This document shows, piece by piece, positions 34,113-44,005 of a stretch of 64,000 nucleotides of DNA. Source of the stretch: Erwinia aphidicola (lineage in GTDB: Bacteria > Pseudomonadota > Gammaproteobacteria > Enterobacterales > Enterobacteriaceae). Made by a program: the position numbers and the translations under genes. Within the stretch, counting starts at the first letter, position 1. Every line of letters starts with the position of its first letter. The notes beneath the pieces were generated by a model. The model did no database searches, had not been told where the DNA came from, and saw nothing but the letters and a program-made list of their open reading frames with translations. Where the stretch lies: positions 3,348,001 to 3,412,000 of the forward strand of contig NZ_JAMKCQ010000001.1 in NCBI RefSeq assembly GCF_024169515.1, given 5' to 3'.

Positions 34113-34661
34113 ATGGATAAATTTGACTCAAATCGTCGTAAGTGGTTAGCACTGGGCGGCGCTGCACTCGGTGTGGCACTTCTTCCCGGACAGGCTTTTG
34201 CCTCGCTCTCTACTGCTCGTCCTCGTGTGCTGACCCTCAGCAACCTCAACACCGGTGAAAGCCTCAAAACTGAGTTTTTCAATGGAAAAAGTTACGACAA
34301 GGATGAATTAGCGCGCCTGAATCACTTTTTCCGTGACTACCGGGCCAACAAAAGTAAGAACATCGATCCCCACCTGTTCGATCAGCTTTACCGCCTGCAG
34401 ACCATGCTTGATACGCGCAAACCCGTGCAGTTAATCTCCGGTTACCGTTCGCTGGCGACCAACAACTCGCTGCGTTCGCACAGCAAAGGCGTGGCAAAGC
34501 ACAGCTACCACACCCTGGGTCAGGCAATGGATTTTCACATTGAAGGAATTTCGTTAAGCAATATTCGCAAAGCTGCGCTTTCGCTACGTGCAGGCGGTGT
34601 AGGATACTACCCGAGCAGTAACTTTGTGCATATTGATACCGGTCCGGTACGGAACTGGTAA
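34113..34661 (+). CDS. ycbK: YcbK, peptidase M15-like (DUF882) exported protein
   Basis: This 182-residue protein is the length of E. coli YcbK. It starts with a twin-arginine signal (NRRKWLALGGAALGVALLPG, then AFA), so it is likely exported folded by the Tat system. The M15-type zinc motifs are visible: KHSYHTLGQAMDFHI and FVHIDTGP, plus SGYRS. It probably acts on peptidoglycan peptides, which fits its place beside ldtD, but the substrate is not shown by the sequence. Confidence 0.95.
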   Translation: MDKFDSNRRKWLALGGAALGVALLPGQAFASLSTARPRVLTLSNLNTGESLKTEFFNGKSYDKDELARLNHFFRDYRANKSKNIDPHLFDQLYRLQTMLDTRKPVQLISGYRSLATNNSLRSHSKGVAKHSYHTLGQAMDFHIEGISLSNIRKAALSLRAGGVGYYPSSNFVHIDTGPVRNW

Positions 34662-34704
34662 AAACGAAATTCCGGGCACCTGTGGTGGCCGGTAACGGAG
34701 AGTT

Positions 34705-35334
34705 ATGGACTATCACATTATCCCGGTCACCGCGTTCGCTCAGAACTGTTCGGTGATTTGGTGTGCGGAAACTCGCGAAGCCGCGCTGGTGGACCCGGGC
34801 GGTGACGCGGAGAAAATCAAACGAGAAGTCGCTGATTTGGGCGTTAAGCTCACCCAAATCCTGTTGACGCACGGCCATCTTGACCATGTTGGTGCCGCCG
34901 CCGAGCTGGCAGAGCATTATCAGCTGCCCATTATTGGCCCACATATCGCCGATAAATTCTGGCTGGACGCGCTGCCGACGCAGAGTGAAATGTTTGGCTT
35001 TGCCACTTGCCCACCGCTGACGCCGGATCGCTGGCTGGAAGAGGGGGAGACGGTAACCTTGGGCAATACCCCGCTTGAAATCCTGTTGTGCCCTGGCCAT
35101 ACGCCGGGGCATATCGTCTTCTTTGACCGCGCAGGCCGCCTGCTGGTTTCTGGCGATGTGATTTTCAACGGCGGGGTCGGGCGTTCAGACTTCCCTCAGG
35201 GCAGCCACAGCGACCTGATCGCCTCCATTCACCACAAACTCCTGCCGCTGGGTGACGATGTGACCTTTATCGCAGGTCACGGCCCGATGTCGACGCTCGG
35301 GCGTGAACGTATCAGCAACCCGTTCCTGCAATAG
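34705..35334 (+). CDS. gloC: Type II hydroxyacylglutathione hydrolase GloC
   Basis: This metallo-beta-lactamase-fold enzyme (ycbL), 209 residues (E. coli 215), hydrolyses S-lactoylglutathione in methylglyoxal detoxification. The HxHxDH zinc motif is THGHLDHVG near residue 55, with CPGHTPGH and FIAGHGPMS further on. The Shine-Dalgarno GGAGAG precedes the ATG. It stands alone between ycbK and convergent aspC. Confidence 0.96.
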   Translation: MDYHIIPVTAFAQNCSVIWCAETREAALVDPGGDAEKIKREVADLGVKLTQILLTHGHLDHVGAAAELAEHYQLPIIGPHIADKFWLDALPTQSEMFGFATCPPLTPDRWLEEGETVTLGNTPLEILLCPGHTPGHIVFFDRAGRLLVSGDVIFNGGVGRSDFPQGSHSDLIASIHHKLLPLGDDVTFIAGHGPMSTLGRERISNPFLQ

Positions 35335-35342
35335 CCGCATTG

Positions 35343-35412
35343 AAAAAAGGGGGCGACCGCAAAAACGGTCGCCCCCTTCAATGTAAAGGCTGACCCTTAG
35401 TGCCGGTCAGCC
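35343..35412 (-). terminator. aspC terminator region: two hairpins
   Basis: Nearest aspC is an 8-bp repeat, GGCTGACC (35388-35395) and GGTCAGCC (35405-35412). Beyond it lies a 13-bp GC-rich stem (35347-35359 with 35366-35378) followed on the minus strand by six U. The second is a strong terminator for aspC. It may also stop gloC transcripts on the plus strand less efficiently. Confidence 0.85.
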
Positions 35413-35421
35413 CTCTCTCAT

Positions 35422-36612
35422 TTACAGTACCGCGACAATCGCCTCACACAGCGGTGCCATATTGTCCGGGGTCATGCCCGCAACGTTAACGCGCCCGGAG
35501 TTCACTGCATACACGCCAAACTCATCGCGCAGGCGAACCACCTGATCTTTGGTCAGGCCGCTGAACGAGAACATGCCGTTCTGATCGATGATAAAGCTAA
35601 AGTCGCCTTTCGCCCCTTTCTCCTGCAGCGTATTGACAAACAGCTGACGCATACGCTGAATGCGCTCGCGCATCGCGCTCAGTTCCTGCTCCCACAGCAC
35701 GCGCAGGGCGCTGTTGCTGAGGATAGTCGCAACCACAGCCGCACCGTGTGCCGGTGGGTTAGAGTAGTTGGCGCGAATGGTGGCTTTCACCTGACTGAAG
35801 GCGGTATCTACCACCGCCGCATTAGCGGCGACCAGCGTGAAGGCACCCACGCGTTCGTTATACAGGCCAAAGTTTTTCGAGTAAGAGCTGCAAACGATCA
35901 GTTCCTGGTGGGTGGCAGCAAAGGCGCGCAGGCCTTCTGCATCCTCTTCCAGACCGCGAGCGAAGCCCTGATAGGCGAAGTCAAACAGCGGCAGCCAGCC
36001 TTTCGCCAGCGACAGCTCAGCCAGCTGTGACCACTGTTCAGCCGTTGGGTCAATCCCGGTTGGGTTGTGGCAGCAGCCGTGGAACAGCACTACGTCACCG
36101 GCTTCAGCGGCATTCAGGCTGTTTAGCAGGCCATCGAAGTCCAGCGAGTGATTCGCCGCATCGTAATATTTGTATTCACACACTTCCAGACCGGCGGCTT
36201 CAAACACATTTTTGTGGTTCGGCCAGCTTGGGTTACTCACCCAGATGCGTTTGGCTGGGGTCTGCGTGGCGATAAAGTCCGCCGCCACGCGCAGAGCACC
36301 GGTACCGCCAGGGGTTTGGGCGGTGCGGGCACGATGATGGCCAATCAGGGCGCTGTCAGCACCGAACAGCAGTTCCTGGGTGCAGCGACCAAAATCAGCA
36401 ATACCATCAATGCTCAGATAGTTTTTGGTGGTTTCGTTTTCCAGCAGATACTGCTCAGCTTTCTTCACGCTGGTCAGTACCGGCGTGTTGCCGGTTTCAT
36501 CTTTATACACGCCAATACCGAGGTTGATTTTATTCTGGCGATCGTCGGCGCGGAACAGATCGGCTAAACCAAGAATAGGGTCGGCGGGTGCAGCTGCAAT
36601 ACGTTCAAACAT
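35422..36612 (-). CDS. aspC: Aspartate aminotransferase
   Basis: This PLP enzyme interconverts aspartate and 2-oxoglutarate with oxaloacetate and glutamate, and also acts on aromatic amino acids. It has 396 residues, equal to E. coli. The Schiff-base lysine is in [17 protein letters not shown] near residue 246, and HGCCHNPTG near residue 190 forms part of the PLP pocket. It lies downstream of ompF on the same strand but is separated from it by an ompF terminator, so it is transcribed alone. Confidence 0.98.
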   Translation of the reverse strand: MFERIAAAPADPILGLADLFRADDRQNKINLGIGVYKDETGNTPVLTSVKKAEQYLLENETTKNYLSIDGIADFGRCTQELLFGADSALIGHHRARTAQTPGGTGALRVAADFIATQTPAKRIWVSNPSWPNHKNVFEAAGLEVCEYKYYDAANHSLDFDGLLNSLNAAEAGDVVLFHGCCHNPTGIDPTAEQWSQLAELSLAKGWLPLFDFAYQGFARGLEEDAEGLRAFAATHQELIVCSSYSKNFGLYNERVGAFTLVAANAAVVDTAFSQVKATIRANYSNPPAHGAAVVATILSNSALRVLWEQELSAMRERIQRMRQLFVNTLQEKGAKGDFSFIIDQNGMFSFSGLTKDQVVRLRDEFGVYAVNSGRVNVAGMTPDNMAPLCEAIVAVL

Positions 36613-36730
36613 AGTCGAAGTCCGTTAGCTTAATCTAAAGCGAAGTGAGGACTCAGGGTACCGCCTGGAAGGGTAAATTGCCAACCGTTTGCGTGAAAAT
36701 TGCAGTAGAAAGAGAAAGGGGAAGGGCAGA

Positions 36731-36760
36731 AAACAAAAACGGGGCCGAAGCCCCGTTTTG
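36731..36760 (-). terminator. ompF terminator
   Basis: A 10-bp stem AAAACGGGGC/GCCCCGTTTT with the tetraloop CGAA lies at 36736-36759. On the minus strand a U-rich tract follows it. Confidence 0.9.
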
Positions 36761-36801
36761 ATGCTCTGATAACCGCGACCGCAGCCGCAGTTAAATGGCA
36801 A

Positions 36802-37890
36802 TTAGAACTGGTACTGCAGGCCAACACCAACAACGTCGTCGGTCGCTACGCCCTGAGAACGGGTGTAATCGTTGTCATCCAGCAGGTTGATTTTGTAGTC
36901 AACATAGGTAGACATGTTTTTATTGAAGTAGTAGTAGGTACCCACTTCGATATATTTAACCAGGTCTGCATCGCCACCGTTGAAGGTACCGACTGCATCC
37001 AGCTGCTTGCCTTTAGACTGCAGGTAAGCGATGGATGGGCGCAGGCCGAAGTCGAACTGGTACTGTGCAACCACTTCGAAGTTCTGAGTTTTGTTAGCAG
37101 TCTGACGCGCGGTGTCGCCGTATGCAGTGGTGTTACGTGCTTCACCGTAGAATGCTGCCAGGTAAACGTTGTTAGCATCGTACTTCAGGCCGGTGCCCCA
37201 CTGATCAGCTTTGTCACCTTTACCGTCAGCTGCCTGCAGGTTAGTACGGTCAGAAGAGGCATATGCGCCTACTACGCTCACGCCCATACCGGTGTCGTAA
37301 GCAACAGATGAGCCCCAGCCGTCGCCGTTGTCGTGCAGTACGTCACGGCCTTCGTTTTTGCCCTGGTACTGTACAGCGAAGCTCAGGCCTTCAACCAGAC
37401 CGAAGAAGTTGCTGTTACGGTAGGTAGCCAGACCGTTTGAACGACCAACCATGAAGTTGTCGTTTTCCTGGTACATGGTGTCATCGCCGAAGATTGGCAG
37501 CTGGTCGGTGTAAGACATTGCGTCGTAGATCACGCCGTAGTTACGACCGTAGTCGAATGAGCCTGCATCACCGAATTTCAGACCGGCGAAGCCCAGACGA
37601 GTTTTAGAACCTGTAGTACCCTGAGATTCAGCAACGTTCGCCTGAACGTTGTATTCCCACTGGCCGTAGCCGGTGATTTGATCGTTGATCTGGGTTTCAC
37701 CTTTGAAACCAAAACGAACATAAGTCTGGTCGCCGTCAGAACCAGCGTCGTCAGAGAAGTTGTGGCGCGCATCAACTTTACCGTACAGGTCCAGTTTGTT
37801 GCCATCTTTGTTATAGATTTCTGCAGCGTTCGCGGCACCAGCAGCCAACAGAGCTGGGATCACTACTGCAAGAATGTTGCGCTTCATCAT
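36802..37890 (-). CDS. ompF: Outer-membrane porin OmpF
   Basis: This trimeric 16-strand general porin has 362 residues including a signal peptide ([22 protein letters not shown]). It ends in the beta-barrel signature phenylalanine (VGLQYQF). The basic cluster of the pore constriction is retained: lysine in LYGKVDAR and arginines in [18 protein letters not shown] and FMVGRSNG. The acidic loop 3 motif, PEFGGD in E. coli OmpF, OmpC and PhoE, reads PIFGDD here. The name rests on locus (aspC-ompF-asnS) and on the conserved OmpR promoter and leader as well as sequence. Confidence 0.95.
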   Translation of the reverse strand: MMKRNILAVVIPALLAAGAANAAEIYNKDGNKLDLYGKVDARHNFSDDAGSDGDQTYVRFGFKGETQINDQITGYGQWEYNVQANVAESQGTTGSKTRLGFAGLKFGDAGSFDYGRNYGVIYDAMSYTDQLPIFGDDTMYQENDNFMVGRSNGLATYRNSNFFGLVEGLSFAVQYQGKNEGRDVLHDNGDGWGSSVAYDTGMGVSVVGAYASSDRTNLQAADGKGDKADQWGTGLKYDANNVYLAAFYGEARNTTAYGDTARQTANKTQNFEVVAQYQFDFGLRPSIAYLQSKGKQLDAVGTFNGGDADLVKYIEVGTYYYFNKNMSTYVDYKINLLDDNDYTRSQGVATDDVVGVGLQYQF

Positions 37891-37985
37891 TTTTTATTAC
37901 CCTCATTGGAGTTATTTGGACACCTGCCACTGCCGTCAATAATTCTTTACAGAACTACGATGAGAGTTTGGTGTCTTCCTGTGTC

Positions 37986-38090
37986 TGCACGCATCTTTCC
38001 ATTCGCAGCCTGGTTAATCTAGCGCGAAAATGCTACCAATCTCCTATTCTGGTTACAATAGGAAAATATGTATGACAAAATGTAAAAAAT
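37986..38090 (-). promoter_or_regulatory. ompF promoter with OmpR boxes
   Basis: On the minus strand the leader begins AGACAC at 37986 and continues AAGACACCAAACTCTCATC, nearly as in E. coli. The -10 AAAGAT is at 37998-37993. Upstream, TTTACATTTTGTCATACATA (within 38088-38065) closely resembles the OmpR F1 box, followed by CTATTGTAACC in the place of F2 and GGTAGCATTTTCGCG in that of F3. The ribosome-binding area (GAGGGTAATAAAAAATG), which MicF RNA pairs with in E. coli, is also conserved. Osmotic control by EnvZ-OmpR is inferred from this. Confidence 0.8.
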
Positions 38091-38125
38091 ACGGAACTTT
38101 GTGAGGGAACTCTAAATTTACAAAA

Positions 38126-38153
38126 ATAAAAAAAGGCCAGCGAGGCTGGCCTT
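38126..38153 (-). terminator. asnS terminator
   Basis: AAGGCCAGC-GAG-GCTGGCCTT (38133-38153) is a perfect 9-bp stem with a 3-nt loop. On the minus strand it is followed by seven U and more A/T. Confidence 0.93.
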
Positions 38154-38189
38154 AGTATATATATGAATTTCTTATATTTAATGCAGAAA

Positions 38190-39590
38190 TCAGAAGGTGG
38201 CGTTGCGCGGAGTACGCGGGAAGGCGATAACATCTCTTACATTTTGTACGCCGGTGACATAGGCGATTAATCGTTCGAAACCTAAACCGAAACCTGAATG
38301 TGGCACGGTGCCGTAGCGACGCAGATCGCGATACCACCAGTAATCTTCTTTATTCAGACCCATCTCGGCGAGGCGAGCATCCAGCACGTCCAGACGCTCT
38401 TCACGCTGTGAACCGCCGATGATTTCACCGATGCCCGGAGCCAGAACATCCATCGCAGCCACGGTTTTGCCGTCGTCGTTGAGACGCATATAGAAAGCTT
38501 TGATGTCTTTCGGGTAGTTCTTCACCACTACCGGCGCCTTAAAGTGTTTCTCGGCCAGATAGCGTTCATGTTCGGAAGAGAGGTCAATACCCCAGGAAAC
38601 GGCATTTTCGAAGGTCTGGCCAGATGCCAGCAGGATCTCGACGGCCTCGGTGTAATCTACCTGCGCAAAATCGGTAGTCACAAATTTCTCCAGGCGCGAA
38701 ATCGCTTCTTTGTCTACACGCTCAGCGAAGAAGGCCATATCGTCGGCGCGTTCTTCCAGTACCGCTTTGAAGACATACTTGAGCATCGCTTCCGCCAGCG
38801 CGGCGTTATCTTCCAGATCGGCAAACGCCACTTCCGGTTCCAGCATCCAGAATTCCGCCAGGTGGCGGCTGGTGTTGGAGTTTTCCGCACGGAAGGTTGG
38901 ACCGAAGGTGTAGATCTTAGAAATCGCACTGGCATAGGTTTCGCCGTTCAGCTGGCCGGAAACGGTCAGGAACGCTTCTTTACCAAAGAAGTCTTCGTCG
39001 TAATTGACTTTGCCTTCCGGCGTGCGCGGCAGGTTTTCCATATCCAGCGTCGAAACGCGGAACATTTCACCGGCACCTTCCGTATCGGAAGCGGTAATCA
39101 GCGGGGTAGAGACCCAGAAGAAACCCTGCTCGTCGAAGAAGCGGTGTAATGCCTGGGCCAGCGTATGACGCACGCGGGCGACGGCACCAATCAGGTTGGT
39201 ACGCGGGCGCAGGTGTGCAACCTCACGCAGATATTCAATGCTGTGGCGTTTTGCCGCCATCGGGTAGGTATCAGGGTCATCAACCCAGCCAACCACTTCG
39301 ACCGCCGTGGCCTGAATTTCAAAACTCTGGCCTTCACCCGGGGATTCCACCACTTTGCCGGTAATCACAACCGAGCAGCCGGTGGTCAGGCGCAATACTT
39401 CATCCTGATAATTATTCAGAGAATTATTGACCACAGCCTGAACGGGATTAAAGCAGGAACCGTCGTAAACGGCGATAAAGGAAATACCGGCTTTTGAATC
39501 TCTTCGTGTACGCACCCAGCCACGTACGGTGACTTCGCTGTCAACCGCGACCCGGCCGTGCAGTACATCCGCTACAGGCACAACGCTCAT
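38190..39590 (-). CDS. asnS: Asparaginyl-tRNA synthetase
   Basis: This class IIb synthetase of 466 residues (E. coli 466) has an N-terminal OB-fold anticodon-binding domain ([20 protein letters not shown] near residue 22). Its catalytic core has [21 protein letters not shown] (motif 2) and the C-terminal [15 protein letters not shown] (motif 3). The ATG at 39590 sits between its own terminator and pncB, and it is transcribed as a single gene. Confidence 0.98.
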   Translation of the reverse strand: MSVVPVADVLHGRVAVDSEVTVRGWVRTRRDSKAGISFIAVYDGSCFNPVQAVVNNSLNNYQDEVLRLTTGCSVVITGKVVESPGEGQSFEIQATAVEVVGWVDDPDTYPMAAKRHSIEYLREVAHLRPRTNLIGAVARVRHTLAQALHRFFDEQGFFWVSTPLITASDTEGAGEMFRVSTLDMENLPRTPEGKVNYDEDFFGKEAFLTVSGQLNGETYASAISKIYTFGPTFRAENSNTSRHLAEFWMLEPEVAFADLEDNAALAEAMLKYVFKAVLEERADDMAFFAERVDKEAISRLEKFVTTDFAQVDYTEAVEILLASGQTFENAVSWGIDLSSEHERYLAEKHFKAPVVVKNYPKDIKAFYMRLNDDGKTVAAMDVLAPGIGEIIGGSQREERLDVLDARLAEMGLNKEDYWWYRDLRRYGTVPHSGFGLGFERLIAYVTGVQNVRDVIAFPRTPRNATF

Positions 39591-39714
39591 ATAAGTCTCT
39601 CACTATTAATCTGAATAACCCCGAAATTAGGGTCTTGCTATGTTACTTGCCAGACGAGGAGAAACAAGAGAAATTCCCGGAAGCGGGAGAGATTTATTAA
39701 CAGGATGGGGCTAT

Positions 39715-39741
39715 CAGGGGCCAGCACGGGTCTGGCCCCTG
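39715..39741 (-). terminator. Hairpin after pncB
   Basis: CAGGGGCCAG (39715-39724) and CTGGCCCCTG (39732-39741) form a perfect 10-bp stem with a 7-nt loop, eight bases after the pncB stop. No U-tract follows on the minus strand. The arms share nine bases with the hairpin after pflB at 4063-4084. Confidence 0.55.
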
Positions 39742-39748
39742 GAAACTG

Positions 39749-40954
39749 TTAGCTGGCTTTCTTGACCAGCGGAAGATCGAAAGCTTTGCGCAGGGCGCGG
39801 ACAAAGGCTTTATCCTGACAGATAGTTTTACCCGGGCTGTCGGAAAGTTTAGCGACCGGCTTACCGTTGCACTCCACCAGCTTGATGACAATATTAAGCG
39901 GTTTTACCTCGGGAATATCGCAGGTCAGGCGCGTACCGATGCCGAAAATGACATTTATACGCTGACCAAACTGGCGATATAACGCCACGGCTTTATCCAG
40001 GTCAAGATTATCGGAGAACACCAGCGTTTTGCTCTGCGGGTCTAATTCCAGCTGCTGATAGTGGGCAATGGCTTTCTCGCCCCATTCAAACGGGTCTCCA
40101 GAATCATGGCGCAGCCCCTGGTAAGCGGTGGCAAACCCACGACCGAAGTCGCGCAGGAAAGCATCCATAGTGATGCAGTCGGTCAGCGCAATGCCCAGCT
40201 GGTCCGGATACTCCTCCAGCCAGGCCTGCAGTGCAGCGCGCTGGCTGTTAGCCAGCACTGGGCTGATCTGCTGATGCGCCTGGAACCATTCGTGCGCCTG
40301 AGTGCCGACCGGGGCAATACCCAGCTGACGCGCAACTTCATAGTTACTCGACCCGACCAGCCACGGAAAATCCTGCTTGAGCGTGCTGACAATCGCCAGC
40401 TGCACATCGTGAGAGAAGCGGCGGCGGGTGCCGAAGTCCATCAGACGGAAGCGCGACATATCGAGATCCGCCGTCAGGTCGGCAAACTGCACCAGCTTGC
40501 TCTTCAGCTTGTCGACCGCCATCTGTGGCGTCACCAGAGGTGAGCGGTGACGATGCACCACTTCACTGATCAGCGCCAGCAGCGGCACTTCCCACATGAT
40601 GACTTCACGCCACGGCCCGCTGATACGGATATCCAGCTTGCCGTGATGGTTGCGCACGCTCACCTGGCGCGGATCGTAGCGGAAGGTGCGCAGCCAGCTC
40701 AGGTAGTCCGCCTTGAAGAAGGGCAGGCCAGAGAGATACGCAAACTCGTCGTCGCTCAGTACCAGCGAAGCCATCGACGCGATTTGCTCGTTAATCTCAT
40801 CAGCATAGATGCCGAGCATGTCGTCACCACGGCAACGAAACTCGGCGGCGACGGTGACATCGTAATAGCGATGAAACACAGCCTGCTGCATGTGGAGTTT
40901 ATAAGCATCGGTATCTAAAAGCGTGGTCAAAATCGGGGAAGCGTGTCGTGTCAT
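39749..40954 (-). CDS. pncB: Nicotinate phosphoribosyltransferase
   Basis: This enzyme converts nicotinate and PRPP to nicotinate mononucleotide in the NAD salvage pathway. It has 401 residues (E. coli 400). Family stretches are [17 protein letters not shown] at the N-terminus, DFGTRRRFS around residue 180, [12 protein letters not shown] (active-site histidine) and [12 protein letters not shown]. The ATG at 40954 matches the E. coli start. The ATG at 40969 directly abuts AGAGG and would lack Shine-Dalgarno spacing. A possible operator overlaps its promoter. Confidence 0.97.
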   Translation of the reverse strand: MTRHASPILTTLLDTDAYKLHMQQAVFHRYYDVTVAAEFRCRGDDMLGIYADEINEQIASMASLVLSDDEFAYLSGLPFFKADYLSWLRTFRYDPRQVSVRNHHGKLDIRISGPWREVIMWEVPLLALISEVVHRHRSPLVTPQMAVDKLKSKLVQFADLTADLDMSRFRLMDFGTRRRFSHDVQLAIVSTLKQDFPWLVGSSNYEVARQLGIAPVGTQAHEWFQAHQQISPVLANSQRAALQAWLEEYPDQLGIALTDCITMDAFLRDFGRGFATAYQGLRHDSGDPFEWGEKAIAHYQQLELDPQSKTLVFSDNLDLDKAVALYRQFGQRINVIFGIGTRLTCDIPEVKPLNIVIKLVECNGKPVAKLSDSPGKTICQDKAFVRALRKAFDLPLVKKAS

Positions 40955-41018
40955 GGTGCGTTTCAGCATCCTCTGGCGAAGAGCGTTATCCCTGGTTCAA
41001 ATAAAAGAAAAGTCGCAG

Positions 41019-41047
41019 GAGTATAACCCGAATACTCATTTAGTGAA
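41019..41047 (-). promoter_or_regulatory. pncB promoter with overlapping inverted repeat
   Basis: On the minus strand, TTCACT (41047-41042) and TATACT (41025-41020) are 16 bp apart. A perfect inverted repeat GAGTAT-N7-ATACTC (41019-41037) covers the -10 and spacer. It does not resemble the E. coli NadR box (TGTTTA-N6-TAAACA), so if it is an operator its regulator is different. Confidence 0.45.
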
Positions 41048-41217
41048 GCCGATCACAGCACAATTCGGCTAGTCGGGATGAGGAAGAGCGCGGCGTTTGT
41101 TAATGAGATGTACCATTTTCAGGCAATGGCGCCAATTGTCGTCGATTCTACGTGGCAACCAGGGCATAACAGGAATAGACTTGAAAAGGTTAACTAATTA
41201 CGACGTGAGAAGGACTT

Positions 41218-43836
41218 ATGACGCAACTGCCGCAAGCCAAAAATCGCCATGATTATCGTGCCCCGGATTACACCATTACCGATATCGATCTGACTTTTAA
41301 CCTTGATGCCAGCACCACGCAGGTCACCGCTATCAGCCAGATTAAACGTCTGGGTGCCAGCACGGCGGAGCTGCGTCTTGACGGCGGTGAAGACCTGAAG
41401 CTGGTGTCGCTGCATGTCGACGAGCAGCCGTGGCAGCACTACCGTCTGGAAGAGGGCGCGCTGGTGTTAACCCAGCTGCCTGATGCTTTCACTCTGAAAA
41501 TCGTCAATGAGACCCACCCGGATAAAAACACCGCGCTGGAAGGGCTGTACAAGTCCGGCGAAGCGCTGTGTACCCAGTGTGAAGCCGAAGGCTTCCGCCA
41601 CATCACCTGGTATCTGGACCGCCCGGACGTGCTGGCGCGCTTTACCACCACGATTATTGCCGATCAGGCGCTCTACCCTTATCTGCTCTCCAACGGCAAC
41701 CGCGTGGACGGTGGTCAGATGGGAGATGGCCGTCACTGGATGAAGTGGCACGACCCGTTCCCGAAACCCTGCTATCTGTTTGCGGTTGTGGCGGGTGATT
41801 TTGACGTGCTGCGCGACAGCTTCAAAACCCGTTCCGGCCGCGATGTGGCGCTGGAGATCTTCGTCGATCGCGGCAATCTCGACCGCGCTGACTGGGCGAT
41901 GACCTCGCTGAAAAACAGCATGAAGTGGGATGAAGAGCGCTTCGGACTGGAGTACGACCTCGACATCTTTATGATCGTTGCCGTCGACTTCTTTAATATG
42001 GGCGCGATGGAGAACAAAGGCCTGAACGTCTTTAACTCCAAATACGTGCTGGCTAAGGCTGAAACCGCGACCGACAAAGATTACCTCGGCATTGAGGCGG
42101 TGATCGGCCATGAATACTTCCATAACTGGACCGGCAACCGCGTCACCTGCCGTGACTGGTTCCAGCTCAGCCTGAAAGAGGGGCTGACGGTGTTCCGCGA
42201 TCAGGAGTTCAGCTCTGACCTGGGTTCGCGCGCGGTTAACCGCATTGATAATGTGCGCGTGATGCGCGGTTCACAGTTTGCCGAAGATGCCAGCCCGATG
42301 GCGCACCCGATCCGCCCGGAACAGGTGATCGAGATGAACAACTTCTACACTCTGACAGTGTATGAGAAGGGTTCAGAAGTTATCCGCATGATGCATACCT
42401 TGCTGGGCGAGGAAAACTTCCAGAAAGGTATTCAGCTCTACTTTGAACGCCATGATGGCAGCGCCGCCACCTGTGATGACTTCGTGCAGGCGATGGAGGA
42501 TGCCTCCAACGTTGATCTCTCGCAGTTCCGCCGCTGGTACAGTCAGTCCGGTACGCCGGTGCTGTCGATTCGTGACGACTACAACCCGGAGCTGGAACAG
42601 TACAGCCTGCACGTCACTCAGATGACCCCGCCGACCGCTGACCAGAAAGAGAAGCTGCCGCTGCATATTCCGCTGGATATCGAACTGTACGATGGTGAAG
42701 GCAAGGTGATCCCGCTACAGCACAATGGCCACCCGGTCCATCATGTGCTGAACGTCACCGAATCGTTCCAGACCTTTGTGTTTGATAACGTCCATTTCCA
42801 GCCGGTGCCGTCACTGCTGCGTGAATTCTCAGCGCCGGTAAAACTCGATTACAACTGGAGCGATGCGCAGCTGACCTTCCTGATGCGCCATGCACGTAAT
42901 GACTTTGCCCGTTGGGATGCGGCGCAGAGCCTGATGGCTAACCACATCAAAATCAACGTTGCCCGCCAGCAGCAGGGACAGCCGCTGTCACTGCCGCTGC
43001 ACGTGGCGGATGCCTTCCGTGCCGTGCTGCTGGAGGAGAATACCGATCCTGCCCTGATGGCGTTAATCCTGACGTTGCCATCAGAAAATGAGATTGCCGA
43101 GCTGTTTGAGGTGATCGACCCGGCCGCCAATGCGGTCGTACGTGAATCGCTGGTGCGCACGCTGGCAACCGAGCTGGCCGATGAGCTGCTGGCGGTCTAC
43201 TACGCCAACCAGACGGCGGAATATCGCGTTGAGCACGCAGATATGGGCAAGCGCGCGCTGAAAAATGTCTGCCTGAGCTACCTGGCGTTTGGTGATGCGC
43301 AGCTGGCCAATAAGCTGGTGAAAGCCCAGTTCGAAAAAGCCAATAATATGACCGACAGCGTGGCCGCGATGGCTGCGGCCGTGAGTGCGCAGCTGCCGTG
43401 CCGTGCGGATCTGCTGGCGGCCTTTGACGAGCGCTGGCATCAGGATGGCCTGGTGATGGACAAATGGTTTGCGCTGCAGGCTACCAGCCCGGCGGCCGAT
43501 GTGCTGACGCAGGTACGTGCGCTGCTGAACCACCGTTCGTTCACCCTCAGCAACCCGAACCGTATTCGCTCACTGGTCGGGGCATTTGCCCAGCTTAACC
43601 CGTCCGCTTTCCATGCCATTGACGGCAGCGGCTATCAGTTCCTGGTGGAGATCCTCACCGATCTTAATACCCGCAACCCGCAGGTTGCGGCACGCATGAT
43701 CGAACCGTTGATCCGCCTGAAGCGTTACGACAGCACCCGCCAGCAGCTGATGCGCAACGCGCTGGAGCAGTTAAAAGGGCTGGATAAACTCTCCGGCGAT
43801 CTGTTCGAGAAGATCACCAAGGCGCTCAACGCCTGA
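41218..43836 (+). CDS. pepN: Aminopeptidase N
   Basis: This M1-family zinc aminopeptidase, 872 residues (E. coli 870), is the main cytosolic peptidase trimming N-terminal residues. The exopeptidase motif GAMEN (MGAMENKG) is at ~262-266. The zinc site HEYFH is at ~298-302, with the third ligand in the following KEGLTVFRDQEFSS stretch. A beta-sandwich and a long helical C-terminal domain follow. The ATG has AAGGA 6 bases upstream. It is divergent from pncB, and a strong terminator follows. Confidence 0.98.
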   Translation: MTQLPQAKNRHDYRAPDYTITDIDLTFNLDASTTQVTAISQIKRLGASTAELRLDGGEDLKLVSLHVDEQPWQHYRLEEGALVLTQLPDAFTLKIVNETHPDKNTALEGLYKSGEALCTQCEAEGFRHITWYLDRPDVLARFTTTIIADQALYPYLLSNGNRVDGGQMGDGRHWMKWHDPFPKPCYLFAVVAGDFDVLRDSFKTRSGRDVALEIFVDRGNLDRADWAMTSLKNSMKWDEERFGLEYDLDIFMIVAVDFFNMGAMENKGLNVFNSKYVLAKAETATDKDYLGIEAVIGHEYFHNWTGNRVTCRDWFQLSLKEGLTVFRDQEFSSDLGSRAVNRIDNVRVMRGSQFAEDASPMAHPIRPEQVIEMNNFYTLTVYEKGSEVIRMMHTLLGEENFQKGIQLYFERHDGSAATCDDFVQAMEDASNVDLSQFRRWYSQSGTPVLSIRDDYNPELEQYSLHVTQMTPPTADQKEKLPLHIPLDIELYDGEGKVIPLQHNGHPVHHVLNVTESFQTFVFDNVHFQPVPSLLREFSAPVKLDYNWSDAQLTFLMRHARNDFARWDAAQSLMANHIKINVARQQQGQPLSLPLHVADAFRAVLLEENTDPALMALILTLPSENEIAELFEVIDPAANAVVRESLVRTLATELADELLAVYYANQTAEYRVEHADMGKRALKNVCLSYLAFGDAQLANKLVKAQFEKANNMTDSVAAMAAAVSAQLPCRADLLAAFDERWHQDGLVMDKWFALQATSPAADVLTQVRALLNHRSFTLSNPNRIRSLVGAFAQLNPSAFHAIDGSGYQFLVEILTDLNTRNPQVAARMIEPLIRLKRYDSTRQQLMRNALEQLKGLDKLSGDLFEKITKALNA

Positions 43837-43863
43837 ACTTAAGTTTCATCCTCAGCGAAAACC

Positions 43864-43890
43864 AAACCGGGCAGTTGCCCGGTTTTTTTT
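43864..43890 (+). terminator. pepN terminator
   Basis: AAACCGGGC-AGTT-GCCCGGTTT is a 9-bp stem followed by a run of T. Confidence 0.95.
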
Positions 43891-43919
43891 ACTATTTTCT
43901 GGATGTTATTGCCTCAAAT

Positions 43920-43979
43920 GCAACATTTGCCAACGGTAGCAAAGAGCAACATAATCGTAACATGCTGACGAATGTTGCT
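43920..43979 (+). promoter_or_regulatory. Phased GCAACAT repeats (candidate operator)
   Basis: GCAACAT occurs at 43920-43926 and 43946-43952, and its complement ATGTTGC at 43972-43978, each start exactly 26 bp after the last. A near copy, GTAACAT, lies at 43957-43963. The second and third form an 8-bp inverted repeat (AGCAACAT/ATGTTGCT, 19-bp spacer). The array ends 27 bp before the oxidoreductase start. It looks like a multi-site operator, but the binding protein is unknown. Confidence 0.45.
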
Positions 43980-44005
43980 TGCGCACTCAACAACGAGGAT
44001 GACAG

